Assembly (NCBI GenBank): GCA_049840935.1
Contig: JASGJA010000010.1
Location: 154,511 to 218,510, forward strand
Source of the DNA: Mesorhizobium_G sp049840935
GTDB lineage: Bacteria > Pseudomonadota > Alphaproteobacteria > Rhizobiales > Rhizobiaceae
Reading direction: 5' to 3'
Length of the DNA: 64,000 bases
Below the pieces are notes generated by a model. It ran no database searches and was not told the origin of the DNA. It saw only the letters and a program-made list of their open reading frames with translations. Every line of letters starts with the position of its first letter. The first letter of the stretch is position 1. Shown in pieces: positions 1 through 8,900 of this stretch. Made by a program: the position numbers and the translations under genes.

Positions 1-942
1 CATGCATGGCCCGACCGCGTTGCGAAAGCGCGCGGTGCGCGCGGCAGCTTCGTGCTCGCAAATGGTCGCGGTGCTGCAATTCCAGAAACCGACCCGCTGG
101 CTGGCGAACAATATCTCGTCGTTGCGGATTTGCAGGGCAAGGCGCAATCGTCCCGCATTGCCGCTGCTGCCACCATCAGCGAAGCCGAAATTCGCGCTGC
201 ACTTGGTGACAGGATCGACCGACAGGTCGAAACGCAGTTCGATTTGGAACGTGGCACGGTCCGTGTACGTGAAGTTACGCGCCTTGGGGCCATTACCTTC
301 ACGGAGAGAACATTACCCTCGCCCAAGGGCGCGGATGCTGACGCTGCCATCATCGCTGCCGCGCGTGTGCATGGCCTCCAGATTTTGCCGTGGAGCAAGG
401 AAGCTACCCAATTGCGCCGTCGCCTGCACTGGCTTCATCGGGGCCTTGGTGAACCGTGGCCTGATATGGCGGACCCATTCCTTGCCGATCATCTGGAAGA
501 CTGGCTGCTGCCATTCCTGACCGGCGAACCCGACTTAAAGCGCGTCGATCCGGCAGCGTTGCGCATGGGATTGCTGTCGCTCGTACCCCACGATCTGCAA
601 CGCAAGCTGGACGCGCTTGCCCCGACGCATTACGCCGCGCCTTCTGGCAGCAACGCCCCAATCGATTATGATGGCGACAAGCCCACGCTTTCCATCCGCG
701 TGCAGGAATTGTTTGGACTTTCGCAACACCCTTCCATCGCGAACGGCACCGTGCCGCTGACGCTGGAGCTTCTTTCGCCGGCTCATCGTCCCATCCAGCT
801 CACCAGCGACTTGCCCGGTTTCTGGCACGGCTCTTGGGCGGATGTTCGGGCCGATATGCGGGGTCGTTATCCAAAGCATGTTTGGCCGGAAGACCCTATG
901 TCGGCGCAGGCCACCAATCGCGCCAAGCCACGCGGCAAATGA
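1..942 (+). CDS. hrpB: ATP-dependent helicase HrpB, C-terminal part
   Basis: This is the 3' part of a gene whose beginning lies before the window; the frame is open from base 1 to the stop at 940-942 (313 codons). The visible protein is the region after the DEAH-box helicase core: it opens with the AWPDR-VAKARGARG segment and ends with the family's typical C-terminal stretch RGRYPKHVWPEDP followed by a basic tail. HrpB proteins are RNA-helicase-like ATPases of roughly 820 residues, so about 500 residues, including all helicase motifs, are missing here because of the window edge. An internal GTG at 52 is not a real start. It is followed 36 bases later by the actSR pair. The molecular role of HrpB in alphaproteobacteria is not well established. 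Confidence 0.9.
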   Translation, partial: HAWPDRVAKARGARGSFVLANGRGAAIPETDPLAGEQYLVVADLQGKAQSSRIAAAATISEAEIRAALGDRIDRQVETQFDLERGTVRVREVTRLGAITFTERTLPSPKGADADAAIIAAARVHGLQILPWSKEATQLRRRLHWLHRGLGEPWPDMADPFLADHLEDWLLPFLTGEPDLKRVDPAALRMGLLSLVPHDLQRKLDALAPTHYAAPSGSNAPIDYDGDKPTLSIRVQELFGLSQHPSIANGTVPLTLELLSPAHRPIQLTSDLPGFWHGSWADVRADMRGRYPKHVWPEDPMSAQATNRAKPRGK

Positions 943-978
943 TTTGCCCATGCAGCGCGCCCGGAGCATAACAGAGCA

Positions 979-2304
979 ATGAGAGAAGACGGCTTTAATC
1001 CTTCGCCATCCAACCGGCTAAGGCTCAATACGTTGATCCGCCTGCGCTGGCTGGCGATTGTGGGGCAAAGCCTCACTGTTCTGACTGTCGCCTATTGGCT
1101 CGATTATCCGCTGCCGGTCAGCCTCTGTTTCGCGCTCATCGCGTGCTCTGCCTGGCTCAATCTGTTTCTGGCGTTTCGTTATCCCGCCGCGCACCGTCTC
1201 GGCCCCTCGGCCGCCTTCGGCATATTGATGTTCGACAGCGCGCAACTCGCCGGGCTGCTTTATATGACCGGCGGGTTGACCAACCCATTCGCCCTGCTGC
1301 TTACCGTTCCGGTCGTCATTTCCGCCACGTCATTGCCTTTGCGGCTAACCGCAATATTGGGTGGTTGCGTCATGGCGGCGGCAACGCTGCTGGTGTTCTT
1401 CCATCTGCCGCTTCCGTGGGTGGATGGCGAAAGCCTCAACATCCCATTCGTCTATGTTGCGGGCATGTGGATGGCGGTTTTCTCCTGTATCTCCTTCACT
1501 GGCCTTTATGCGTTCAGGGTTGCGGAAGAAGCGCGGCAGCTAGCCGACGCGCTCACCGCAACCGAACTCGTGCTGCTGCGCGAACAACATCTGTCCGCGC
1601 TGGATGGCCTCGCGGCTGCTGCTGCGCACGAACTCGGCACGCCGCTGGCAACCATTACCCTTGTCGCGCGCGAGATGGAGCGTTCGCTCGGCAATGACAG
1701 CCGCTATCGCGAAGACGTCACCCTGCTCAGAACGCAGGGCGAGCGTTGCCGGGAAATCCTCAAGCGCCTCACCAGCCTTTCGAGCGAAAGCGAAGAACAC
1801 CTCGCGCGTCTGCCGCTCACCTCGCTTATCGAAGAAATCACTGCCCCGCATCGCGACTTCGGCATCAGCCTTGAGCTTGTCCCCGAAATGCGAGTCGGCC
1901 CGGAACCGGTCGGCCAGCGCAACCCCGGCGTCATTTACGGCTTGGGCAATCTGGTCGAAAACGCCGTCGATTTTGCGCGCGAGAAAGTCACTATTCGATG
2001 GAACTGGGACAATTCCTCTGTGCGCATATCCATCCTGGATGATGGGCCGGGCTTTCCGCCAGAAATCATCGACCGCATTGGCGAGCCTTATGTCTCGACG
2101 CGGCAGGGCAATCCCGATTCTGGCGGCGGTGGATTGGGGCTTGGCCTTTTCATCGCCAAGACCTTGCTGGAGCGGTCCGGCGCCGATCTCAAGTTCGGAA
2201 ACGCGACCGGAAGAGGCGAAGGCGCGCTCGTGGAAGTCGTCTGGCCACGCCGAATCTTCCTTGGCGGCGAGGCTCAGTCAGAAATGCGCAAGGAAATAGC
2301 CTGA
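979..2304 (+). CDS. actS: redox-sensing histidine kinase ActS/RegB
   Basis: Sensor kinase of the global redox system that controls energy, carbon and nitrogen genes in alphaproteobacteria. About six membrane segments fill residues 15-190. The quinone-sensing heptapeptide GGxxNPF is present as GGLTNPF near residue 97. The phosphoacceptor H box reads AAAAHELGTPLATI near residue 215, and the redox-active cysteine of RegB is kept in the context GERCREIL. The ATP-binding region has NLVENAVDFA, DDGPGFPPE and GGGGLGLGLFIAKTLL. The length of 441 residues is normal. The gene lies 76 bases before its response regulator on the same strand, as in RegB-RegA/ActS-ActR loci of Rhizobiales. Which symbol applies depends on genus. 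Confidence 0.93.
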   Translation: MREDGFNPSPSNRLRLNTLIRLRWLAIVGQSLTVLTVAYWLDYPLPVSLCFALIACSAWLNLFLAFRYPAAHRLGPSAAFGILMFDSAQLAGLLYMTGGLTNPFALLLTVPVVISATSLPLRLTAILGGCVMAAATLLVFFHLPLPWVDGESLNIPFVYVAGMWMAVFSCISFTGLYAFRVAEEARQLADALTATELVLLREQHLSALDGLAAAAAHELGTPLATITLVAREMERSLGNDSRYREDVTLLRTQGERCREILKRLTSLSSESEEHLARLPLTSLIEEITAPHRDFGISLELVPEMRVGPEPVGQRNPGVIYGLGNLVENAVDFAREKVTIRWNWDNSSVRISILDDGPGFPPEIIDRIGEPYVSTRQGNPDSGGGGLGLGLFIAKTLLERSGADLKFGNATGRGEGALVEVVWPRRIFLGGEAQSEMRKEIA

Positions 2305-2380
2305 ATATTCATATGCACTGTTGGAACGTGCCGCTCAAAGTGGCTATATATGTTCAAGAAAAAGGCAGCATTGATCCAAA

Positions 2381-2941
2381 ATGAGCATCGAAGCCAACGC
2401 ACCCCAAGTAACCGGCGACGACACTTCGCTTTTATTGGTGGATGACGATAAGCCCTTCGTCACCCGATTGGCCCGCGCCATGGAAGCGCGAGGCTTCGTA
2501 GTCGATACCGCTGAAAGCGTTGCAGAAGCAGTGGCGAAAGCCAAGGCGCATCCACCGGCTTATGCTGTGGTCGATATGCGTCTGGGCGACGGCAATGGTC
2601 TGGATGTGGTGGCAGCAATCCGTGAGAAGCGTGCCGACGCGCGTGCGGTTATCCTGACGGGCTACGGCAATATCGCGACCGCCGTCACCGCCGTTAAGCT
2701 TGGCGCTATAGACTATCTCTCCAAGCCCGCCGACGCTGACGATGTGTTCGCTGCGCTCACCAACAGTGGCGAACAGCGCGCGGCTCCTCCAGAAAATCCG
2801 ATGTCGGCAGACCGCGTTCGCTGGGAGCATATCCAGCGCGTGTTTGAAATGTGCGACCGCAATGTTTCGGAAACGGCGCGGCGGCTAAACATGCATCGCC
2901 GCACGTTGCAACGCATCCTCGCCAAACGCGCGCCGCGCTGA
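2381..2941 (+). CDS. actR: response regulator ActR/RegA
   Basis: Response regulator partner of the preceding kinase. The receiver domain covers residues 17-130, with the acidic pair in LLVDDDKPF, the phosphoacceptor aspartate in VVDMRLGDGNG, the threonine in VILTGYGN and the lysine in YLSKPADADD. A Pro-rich linker leads to a Fis-type helix-turn-helix at the C terminus (NVSETARRLNMHRRTLQRIL), the almost invariant DNA-binding helix of RegA/ActR/PrrA. The length of 186 residues is typical. The ATG at 2381 follows AAAAGG. The gap from actS (76 bases) leaves room for a separate promoter, but the order and strand fit co-transcription. Confidence 0.94.
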   Translation: MSIEANAPQVTGDDTSLLLVDDDKPFVTRLARAMEARGFVVDTAESVAEAVAKAKAHPPAYAVVDMRLGDGNGLDVVAAIREKRADARAVILTGYGNIATAVTAVKLGAIDYLSKPADADDVFAALTNSGEQRAAPPENPMSADRVRWEHIQRVFEMCDRNVSETARRLNMHRRTLQRILAKRAPR

Positions 2942-2944
2942 CCG

Positions 2945-3445
2945 CTACTCGCTTTCGCCGTCGAGTGCGGCGATCTGCACACCGGCAATCTCCGCCGCCA
3001 GCAATCGCGCCGCGCCTGCACGCGCCAGCCGCAGCATCAGCGATTTACGCGTTGCCGCCGCCATCCGATGTTCCGGCGCATCGCGCATTATTTCCGCGCC
3101 ATAGCCGTCAGAAAGAATAAAGCCGCATTCTTCCGGGAATATCTCGGCTGGCACGCCGGGATGCGTTGCGAAGAAAAAGCGATCCGAATGCAGCCTGTAT
3201 TCCGGCCATTTGCGATCCACCCGGAAATCCTCGATCGAGGATTTGATCTCAATGATCCAGATGTCGCCCTGCCGCGTCAGCGCAACGAGATCGGCTCGCC
3301 GTCCGGTCGCGAGGCAAAGCTCAGGTAGAACATGCATCCCCATTTCGGTTAGCAGACGTTGCACGCCACGACGCACGAGCATCGCGCGATCTGATTGGCG
3401 TCCGTCGACAAGTGGATTCACGGAAAAGGGCGAAACGATAGGCAT
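2945..3445 (-). CDS. mmcB: MmcB-family DNA repair protein
   Basis: A 166-residue protein of the MmcB family, first linked to mitomycin C resistance as an SOS gene in Caulobacter. A PD-(D/E)xK nuclease-like core is visible: GRRADLVAL followed by IWIIEIKSSIEDF, then the conserved WPEYRLHSDRFFFA segment. It probably acts on DNA interstrand cross-links or damaged ends; that role is from family knowledge. The start lies 3 bases after the hmrR stop on the same strand, so the two may share a transcript. It converges with actR, leaving only 3 bases between stops. I did not find a clear direct-repeat alphaproteobacterial LexA box (GTTC-N7-GTTC) ahead of it. Confidence 0.8.
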   Translation of the reverse strand: MPIVSPFSVNPLVDGRQSDRAMLVRRGVQRLLTEMGMHVLPELCLATGRRADLVALTRQGDIWIIEIKSSIEDFRVDRKWPEYRLHSDRFFFATHPGVPAEIFPEECGFILSDGYGAEIMRDAPEHRMAAATRKSLMLRLARAGAARLLAAEIAGVQIAALDGESE

Positions 3446-3448
3446 GGT

Positions 3449-3874
3449 TCAACATGCCATGTTTTGTTCACGTTTTGAACCCGTTTTCTGCGCCCCTGCA
3501 ATATCATCCAGAATTGGGCAGTCCGGGCGATCATCGCCGTGGCAAGCGCTGACCAGTTTTCGCAACGTGGCCTGCATGGATTTCAGTTCCGCAATCTTTT
3601 GCTCGATTTCATCGACGTGGGAAAGCGCGATTGCCCGCACATCCTGACTGGCGCGGTTGCGATCGCGATAAAGCGCCATAAGTTGACGGCAATCGTCTAT
3701 CGAAAAGCCAAGCCCTCGTGCGCGCCGTAAAAACGAGAGACGATGTATGTCGTCCTGAGAATAATCACGATAGCCGTTTTGCGCACGCGCGGGATGGATC
3801 AGGCCAATATCTTCGTAATAGCGAATCGTTTTCGCCGGCAGGCCGGATTGTTCCGCAGCTTGACCAACATTCAT
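3449..3874 (-). CDS. hmrR: MerR-family Cu(I)-responsive regulator (HmrR/CueR type)
   Basis: A 141-residue MerR-family activator. The N-terminal winged helix reads NVGQAAEQSGLPAKTIRYYEDIGL, followed by the dimerization coiled coil. The metal loop near the C terminus has two cysteines in the spacing ACHGDDRPDCPIL (C-x7-C), the signature of Cu(I)/Ag(I)-sensing CueR/HmrR proteins. I chose the ATG at 3874 over the in-frame GTG at 3889 because GAGGAA stands 7 bases before the ATG. The usual target, a copper P-type ATPase gene, is not adjacent, so this is an orphan regulator within the window. Its C-terminal tail runs up to mmcB. Confidence 0.85.
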   Translation of the reverse strand: MNVGQAAEQSGLPAKTIRYYEDIGLIHPARAQNGYRDYSQDDIHRLSFLRRARGLGFSIDDCRQLMALYRDRNRASQDVRAIALSHVDEIEQKIAELKSMQATLRKLVSACHGDDRPDCPILDDIAGAQKTGSKREQNMAC

Positions 3875-4103
3875 TGCGCAATTCCTCACAGCTCCGTGAT
3901 CGTCACTTTAGCCCGTTCGATATAGCAAACGCGTCGCCAAGCGCAGGACCAAGCCAAAATTGTTGCCGAAATGCCATAGATGCACAGGACACGCGATCTC
4001 TGAGAGCAAAGATAGGGTTGCGGACCTTGGCAATCAAATAGTCGCCCGCTTAACAATTGCGGCGAAGATGAGGCCGAATCGAAACTGGCGGGTTGGCGGG
4101 CGG

Positions 4104-4718
4104 ATGAAGCTGAAAGCAGCATTGGTAGCGATGGCATTGAGCACCGGGCTTGCCGGTTGCAGCTTCGATGGTGTGCCCACGCTTATGGTCGCCAATTATG
4201 GCGCGACCCGCGATCTTGGTTATTCGCTGCCCGCAATTCCGGTTTACAAGGTGCCTGCGCAGTACCGTCGCCAGATCGTGCGCTATGACACCAGCGAGCA
4301 GCCGGGCACCATCATCGTCGATACTGGCCGCAAGTTTCTCTACTACGTTCTGCCTGATGGCAAAGCCGTTCGTTATGGCATCGGCGTAGGTCGTGAAGGT
4401 TTTGAGTGGCATGGAACGGCGCGCGTTGCGTTGAAGCGCGAATGGCCGACCTGGACACCTCCGGCAGCGATGATCAAGCGCCAGCCGGAATTGGCAAAAT
4501 GGGCGGGCGGACAGCCGGGCGGGTTAATGAATCCGCTCGGTGCCCGCGCCCTTTATCTTTTCAACAAGGGCGGCGACAGCGGTTATCGCCTGCATGGCAC
4601 ACCGGAATGGTGGTCGATTGGCAAGGCCATGTCCTCCGGCTGCATCCGTTTGATGAATCAGGACATTATCGATTTGTATGATCGCGCCAGCGTTGGTGCA
4701 AAAGTAATAGTGATGTAA
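4104..4718 (+). CDS. L,D-transpeptidase (YkuD family) lipoprotein
   Basis: Periplasmic peptidoglycan cross-linking enzyme of 204 residues. The chosen ATG at 4104 begins a lipoprotein-type signal (MKLKAALVAMALSTGLAGC, with the lipobox LAGC), so the mature protein should be lipid-anchored. An in-frame upstream start at 3960 would put 48 untypical residues before the signal and is rejected. The YkuD domain spans about residues 70-204: a histidine in YRLHGTPEWWSIG, then the catalytic SSGCIRLMNQD motif with its cysteine. Rhizobiales carry many paralogues that form 3-3 and 1-3 cross-links or attach outer-membrane proteins to the wall; which role this one has cannot be told. Confidence 0.88.
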   Translation: MKLKAALVAMALSTGLAGCSFDGVPTLMVANYGATRDLGYSLPAIPVYKVPAQYRRQIVRYDTSEQPGTIIVDTGRKFLYYVLPDGKAVRYGIGVGREGFEWHGTARVALKREWPTWTPPAAMIKRQPELAKWAGGQPGGLMNPLGARALYLFNKGGDSGYRLHGTPEWWSIGKAMSSGCIRLMNQDIIDLYDRASVGAKVIVM

Positions 4719-4752
4719 GCGAACCGTCCGGCAACAGGGACTGAAGCGTACT

Positions 4753-4780
4753 AAAAAGCCGGGCATTGCCCGGCTTTTTT
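4753..4780. terminator. bidirectional intrinsic terminator
   Basis: An AAAAAGCCGGGC stem, four-base loop and complementary GCCCGGCTTTTTT form a GC-rich hairpin with A-tract and T-tract on its two sides. It lies between the convergent L,D-transpeptidase gene and nfuA, so it can end transcripts from both. Confidence 0.9.
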
Positions 4781-4801
4781 GATTCTGCTTTATCGCTTGG
4801 T

Positions 4802-5377
4802 TCAAACGACCTGTTCGACTTCCTGAACTTCTGGAATGAAGTGCCGCAACAGGTTTTGAATGCCATGCTTGAGCGTTGCCGTAGATGACGGGCAGCCTGC
4901 ACAGGCACCCTTCATGTTCAGAAATACGGTGCCGTTTTCGTATCCGCGGAAGGTGATGTCGCCGCCATCCTGCGCGACCGCCGGACGAACGCGTGTATCG
5001 AGCAATTCCTTGATCGTCAGCACGATCTCCTCATCGGCCTTGTCGTAAAACTCGTCTGCCTCCTCGGCGTCTGCCTGACGCGGCGCGCTGTTCGCCATCA
5101 CGGGCACGCCGGTCATGAAATGCTCCATGATCGCGCCGAGAATTGCAGGCTTGAGATGTTGCCATTCAGGACCGTCCGTTTTCGTAACGGTGATGAAATC
5201 ATAGCCGAAAAATACGCCGTTCACCCCATCGATAGCGAACAAGCGGCCAGCCAGCGGAGACGCCGCCGCCGCGCTGTCGGCATCGCGGAAATCAGCAGTG
5301 CCGTCCACCAGCACTTCACGGCCCGGAAGAAACTTCAACGTCGCCGGGTTCGGCGTGGCTTCGGTCTGGATGAACAT
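4802..5377 (-). CDS. nfuA: NfuA-like iron-sulfur cluster carrier
   Basis: A 191-residue Fe-S scaffold/carrier. Residues 1-87 form the Nfu N-terminal domain (MFIQTEATPNPATLKFLPG, with the GVFFGYDFITVTK segment) and residues 110-180 the NifU C-terminal domain (RPAVAQDGGDITF), including the cluster-binding CAGCPSS motif. It delivers [4Fe-4S] clusters to apo-enzymes; that is family knowledge. The gene is monocistronic here, ends at a strong terminator, and has a near-consensus Irr (ICE) box about 30 bases upstream of its ATG, so iron control is likely. Confidence 0.92.
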   Translation of the reverse strand: MFIQTEATPNPATLKFLPGREVLVDGTADFRDADSAAAASPLAGRLFAIDGVNGVFFGYDFITVTKTDGPEWQHLKPAILGAIMEHFMTGVPVMANSAPRQADAEEADEFYDKADEEIVLTIKELLDTRVRPAVAQDGGDITFRGYENGTVFLNMKGACAGCPSSTATLKHGIQNLLRHFIPEVQEVEQVV

Positions 5378-5407
5378 GGCAAACTCCGCGCGCGTCGCGC
5401 TTCTTTC

Positions 5408-5422
5408 TTAGAACCATTCTAA
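5408..5422. promoter_or_regulatory. Irr box (ICE motif) upstream of nfuA
   Basis: TTAGAA-CCA-TTCTAA is a perfect six-base inverted repeat with a three-base centre. It matches the ICE consensus TTTAGAA-N3-TTCTAAA bound by Irr in Rhizobiales, apart from one outer base (C instead of T at 5407). It sits 31-45 bases before the nfuA start, where a bound repressor would block transcription. Confidence 0.7.
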
Positions 5423-5511
5423 AATAGACCGGAACGCCGCTACGTTCAAGCCCGTGGCCGCTTATATATGGCATCTGCGGGCATTATCACAGGCTGATCG
5501 CGCGAAATAGG

Positions 5512-5530
5512 GCACCCCCTCATCCGCCTG
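5512..5530. repeat. remnant of a RIME-like repeat
   Basis: Sixteen bases (CCCCTCATCCGCCTGC) are identical, in reverse orientation, to the distal end of the intact RIME-like copy at 45661-45708. No palindromic core remains, so this is a fragment at most. Confidence 0.4.
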
Positions 5531-5547
5531 CGAAACCGCAAGGCTCA

Positions 5548-6039
5548 CTAAGTCAGGCTGTCGATCTCTTCATCGGAGAGATTCATCGGCACGACGGTAA
5601 CGGGGATGGGAAACGCCGCCGCCTTGCCTGCAATCGAGGCGACCAATGGGCCGGGGCCTTCCTTGTTGCCGCCTGCGGCCAACACGAGGATGGCAATATC
5701 CTGATCGTCTTCGATCAGCTTGTGTATTTCCTCGGTCGCCTTGCCTTCGCGCACGACCAGTTCCGGCTCAATACCCAGCGTGGCTCTGATTTTGGCAGCC
5801 GCTGTATCCAACGCTGCATTCGCCGTCGCCGTAGCTTCCTCGCGCATGATGCGTTCCACACCAAGCCATTGTTGGAAGTCGGTAGGATCGATCACATAGA
5901 GCAACACCACGACACCATTGGTGTTCAATGCGCGCTTTGAAGCATAGGCGATTGCGCGCTCGCATTCGGGCGTATCGTCGATAATCGCCAGAAACTTGCG
6001 TCTGTGTCCGACCTCGCGGCTCAGTCGTTTGGATACCAT
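5548..6039 (-). CDS. universal stress protein, UspA family
   Basis: A 163-residue single-domain Usp protein (Rossmann-like alpha/beta fold). It starts with the basic MVSKRLSREVGHRRK, then the first strand FLAIIDDTPECERAIAYA. The ATP-binding loop is present in a diverged form near VLAAGGNKEGPGPLV, ending with PIPVTVVPMNLSDEEI. Its function is a general stress-linked nucleotide-binding protein; no specific partner can be named. The ATG at 6039 is preferred to the upstream start at 6102, which adds a low-complexity arginine-rich stretch. It lies on the same strand as trpS, 84 bases downstream of it, and may be co-transcribed, as is common in Rhizobiales. Confidence 0.85.
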   Translation of the reverse strand: MVSKRLSREVGHRRKFLAIIDDTPECERAIAYASKRALNTNGVVVLLYVIDPTDFQQWLGVERIMREEATATANAALDTAAAKIRATLGIEPELVVREGKATEEIHKLIEDDQDIAILVLAAGGNKEGPGPLVASIAGKAAAFPIPVTVVPMNLSDEEIDSLT

Positions 6040-6123
6040 GGAATCAGGTTTTCCAGTGTCGCTATTTCGCGGCAATCTGCCACCGGCCCGGCCCGCTCGC
6101 AAGCGGGCCGATTACCCGGCTTA

Positions 6124-7191
6124 TTAGTCCTGCAACAGGCCGATGATCGAGCGCACATCATGCATGGTGGCCTCGGCCAGCGCGCGGGCGCGGTCGCCCC
6201 CGTCGCGCAGAACGCCGTCCACATAGGCACGGTCGGCGCTGATGCGGCGCATTTCCTCGGCAATCGGAGCCATCGTCACCACGGCAAGCTCGGCCAACGC
6301 AGGCTTGAAGATGGAAAACTGCGTGCCACCGAATTCCTTCAACACCTGCTCCTTGCTGATGTCAGCCAACCCCGCATAGATCCCAACGAGGTTTTCCGCC
6401 TCCGGCCTGCCCGCCAGCCCGTCGACTTCGCTTGGCAATGCATCGGGGTCCGTCTTTGCCTTCTTGATCTTTTTCGAGATGGTGTCGGCGTCGTCCGTCA
6501 GGTTGATGCGCGACAAGTCCGACGGGTCAGACTTCGACATCTTCTTGGAGCCGTCCCGCAGCGACATGATGCGCGCGGCTGGGCCACCGATCACCGGTTC
6601 GGTGATAGGGAAATATCCCGTCACCGTTTCGTCGCCGACCTTCATTTCCACGCCCAGATTGCGCGCGGCAATGCGCTCCGAAAAGTCATTGTTGAACTTT
6701 TGCGCAATGTCGCGGGTCAATTCGAGGTGCTGCTTCTGGTCTTCACCGACCGGCACGTGCGTCGCGCGGTAAAGCAGAATATCTGCCGCCATCAGGCTCG
6801 GATAAGCAAGTAGACCGAGCGAGGCGTTTTCACGATCCTTCCCGGCCTTGTCCTTGAATTGCGTCATGCGATTCATCCAGCCGATGCGCGCGACACAATT
6901 GAATATCCACGCCAGTTCCGCGTGTTGCATAACGCGGCTCTGGTTGAAGACAATGTGCTTTTGCGGGTCGATACCCGAAGCCAGAAACGCTGCCGTAATC
7001 GAGCGCGTCTGGTCTTCCAGATCGTCATGGACGAGCTGTGCCGTCAGCGAATGCAGATCCACGACGCAGTAAATGCAGTCGAAATTATCCTGCAAGGCAA
7101 CGAAGCGCCGGATTGCGCCGAGATAGTTTCCGAGATGAAGATTGCCGGTAGGCTGGACGCCCGAAAAAACGAGCGGTTTAAAGGCAGACAT
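6124..7191 (-). CDS. trpS: tryptophanyl-tRNA synthetase
   Basis: Class I aminoacyl-tRNA synthetase of 355 residues that charges tRNA-Trp. The ATP-binding HIGH-equivalent is in FSGVQPTGNLHLGNYLGAI at the N terminus and the KMSKS loop appears exactly as KKMSKSDPSD near residue 200. The ATG at 7191 follows AGGA (spacing 6), so the 23 extra residues of the longer frame are not part of the protein. The gene follows murJ on the same strand (78 bases apart), with glnD-murJ-trpS-usp forming the order usual for Rhizobiales. The length is normal and no motif is missing. Confidence 0.96.
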   Translation of the reverse strand: MSAFKPLVFSGVQPTGNLHLGNYLGAIRRFVALQDNFDCIYCVVDLHSLTAQLVHDDLEDQTRSITAAFLASGIDPQKHIVFNQSRVMQHAELAWIFNCVARIGWMNRMTQFKDKAGKDRENASLGLLAYPSLMAADILLYRATHVPVGEDQKQHLELTRDIAQKFNNDFSERIAARNLGVEMKVGDETVTGYFPITEPVIGGPAARIMSLRDGSKKMSKSDPSDLSRINLTDDADTISKKIKKAKTDPDALPSEVDGLAGRPEAENLVGIYAGLADISKEQVLKEFGGTQFSIFKPALAELAVVTMAPIAEEMRRISADRAYVDGVLRDGGDRARALAEATMHDVRSIIGLLQD

Positions 7192-7269
7192 GTCAATTCC
7201 TCGTGGCTTGTGGAGGGCCGTTTCGCGCGCGGCGAAAATCGCGTGCGGCTTATGGCGCAAGCGGTGTCG

Positions 7270-8869
7270 TCAATCAAGCTCGTTGTTGGCAGCAGGCGCT
7301 GTGCCAGCCTTGCGCCGAACGCTGCGCCGGATCATCCCGATGTCGGCCCCGCCAATCGCGAAAGCCGCCACGAAATAAACAAGTGCGCCGCAAGCTGTCA
7401 GTATCAGCAGCGCGGGAGCCTGTGTGTGCAGCCTCACACCGCTGTGCAGATAAGGCGCAAGCAATTCGCTGCCATACCACAGCACGCCCGCCATTATTGC
7501 TGAGGCGAGGAACAGGCGTGGAATCCGTTTCAGCAGCCCGCTATCCTTTCCCCAATGTCCGCGCCGCAGCAGCGTGACAAACAGCATTGTTGCGTTCAGC
7601 CAGCCGGAAACCACCGACGCCACCGCTATCCCCGGTGCGCCCATGCGCGGCAGCAAAGTGATCGCTAGCGCAAGGTTCACACCCACAGAGATCGCCGCGT
7701 AGATCATCGGCGTACGCGTGTCTTCGCGCGCGAAGAAGCCCGGCGTGAAAGCCTTGATCAAAACGAATGCAGGCAACCCCAGCCCGAAAATCGCAAGAAT
7801 TGCGGAGACGGTCGGCGTGCTGTTCGTCGCTGCGAATTGCCCACGCTCGTAAAGCACGCGCACAATTGGTTCGGAAATCACCACCAGCGCTGCCGCCGCT
7901 GGAAGCGTGAGAAACAGCGTAAACTCGACCGAGCGGTTCTGCAGATTTGCCGCCTCCGTCATATTGTTGGCTTTCAGCGCGCGTGCCAGTTCCGGTAGCA
8001 GCACGATTGCGACTGCGATGCCAACCACGCCGAGTGGCAACTGATAGATGCGGTCCGCATAGGCGAGCGAAGAAACGGCGCTGCTGACACCGGAAGCAAT
8101 CGCGGTGCCGACCAGCGTGTTGATCTGGGTAATGCCACCTGTCACCGCCGCCGGCAGCGCCAGCAGCAACAGCCGTTTCACATTCGGGGTCAGATGCGGA
8201 CGCCGGAAGCCAATGGAAATGCCCGCATTGCGCACCGCTGCCCCAGACAATTCCAAGCTGCACGACCCCCGCCGCCAAAACACCCCATGCCAGCGCATAA
8301 CCGATGTCGAAATCGGTCATGCCATAGTACCAGGCGTAAGCCAGAACAGAGATCAGGATGATGTTGAGAAACACAGGCGCGACCGCCGCAGCAAAGTAGC
8401 GGCGCAGCGAATTGAGCATTCCGCTCATCATTGCCGCCAGCGACATGCAGATCAGGTAGGGGAACATGATCGTCGCCAGCCGCACGGTCATGTCGAACTT
8501 CTGCGGTTGGTCAGCGAAGCCCGGCGCAACGCCGTATCGCACAATCAACGGCATGGACAATTCCATGATGATCGTCAGTACCAGCAGCGTGGTAAACAGC
8601 ACGCCGAACACTTCTTCCGAAAAGCGCTTGGCTCCGTCCGTACCGTTCGCCTCGATCTCCTTGGCAAACAGCGGCACGAATGCCGAGTTGAACGCGCCCT
8701 CAGCAAACAGCCGCCGGAACGTGTTCGGAAACTGAAATGCAGCGTTGAACGCATCTGCAATCGGGCCTGTGCCCAGCGCCGCAGCCATGAACATCTCGCG
8801 CGTAAAGCCGAGTATTCGGCTCATCAGCGTGCCGGACGCAACCGTGGCAAATTTCTTGACGAGGCTCAT
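7270..8869 (-). pseudogene. murJ: lipid II flippase MurJ, one-base frameshift
   Basis: Essential polytopic membrane protein that flips lipid II across the inner membrane. The N-terminal half starts at the ATG at 8869 (MSLVKKFATVASGTLMSRIL) and runs in one frame to about 8245; the C-terminal half (NAGISIGFRRPHLTPNVKRL onward) continues in the next frame to the stop at 7270. The break is at the CCCC run 8241-8244 on the plus strand: dropping one G of the coding-strand GGGG turns the joint into VQLGIVW-AAVRNAG, as expected for the family. With that base removed the protein is 532 residues, the normal size, with 13-14 helices. Because murJ is essential, a sequencing insertion is more likely than real loss. 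Confidence 0.9.
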
Positions 8870-8900
8870 GAGGAACAATCTACGCTATGCAAAATCACGC

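Noticed and set aside
3466..3480. LexA box before mmcB
   Set aside because: GTTC-N7-GAAC is an inverted pair, not the direct GTTC-N7-GTTC of alphaproteobacteria, and lies inside the hmrR coding end.
3960..4103. N-terminal extension of the L,D-transpeptidase
   Set aside because: It would bury a clear lipoprotein signal peptide that starts at 4104.
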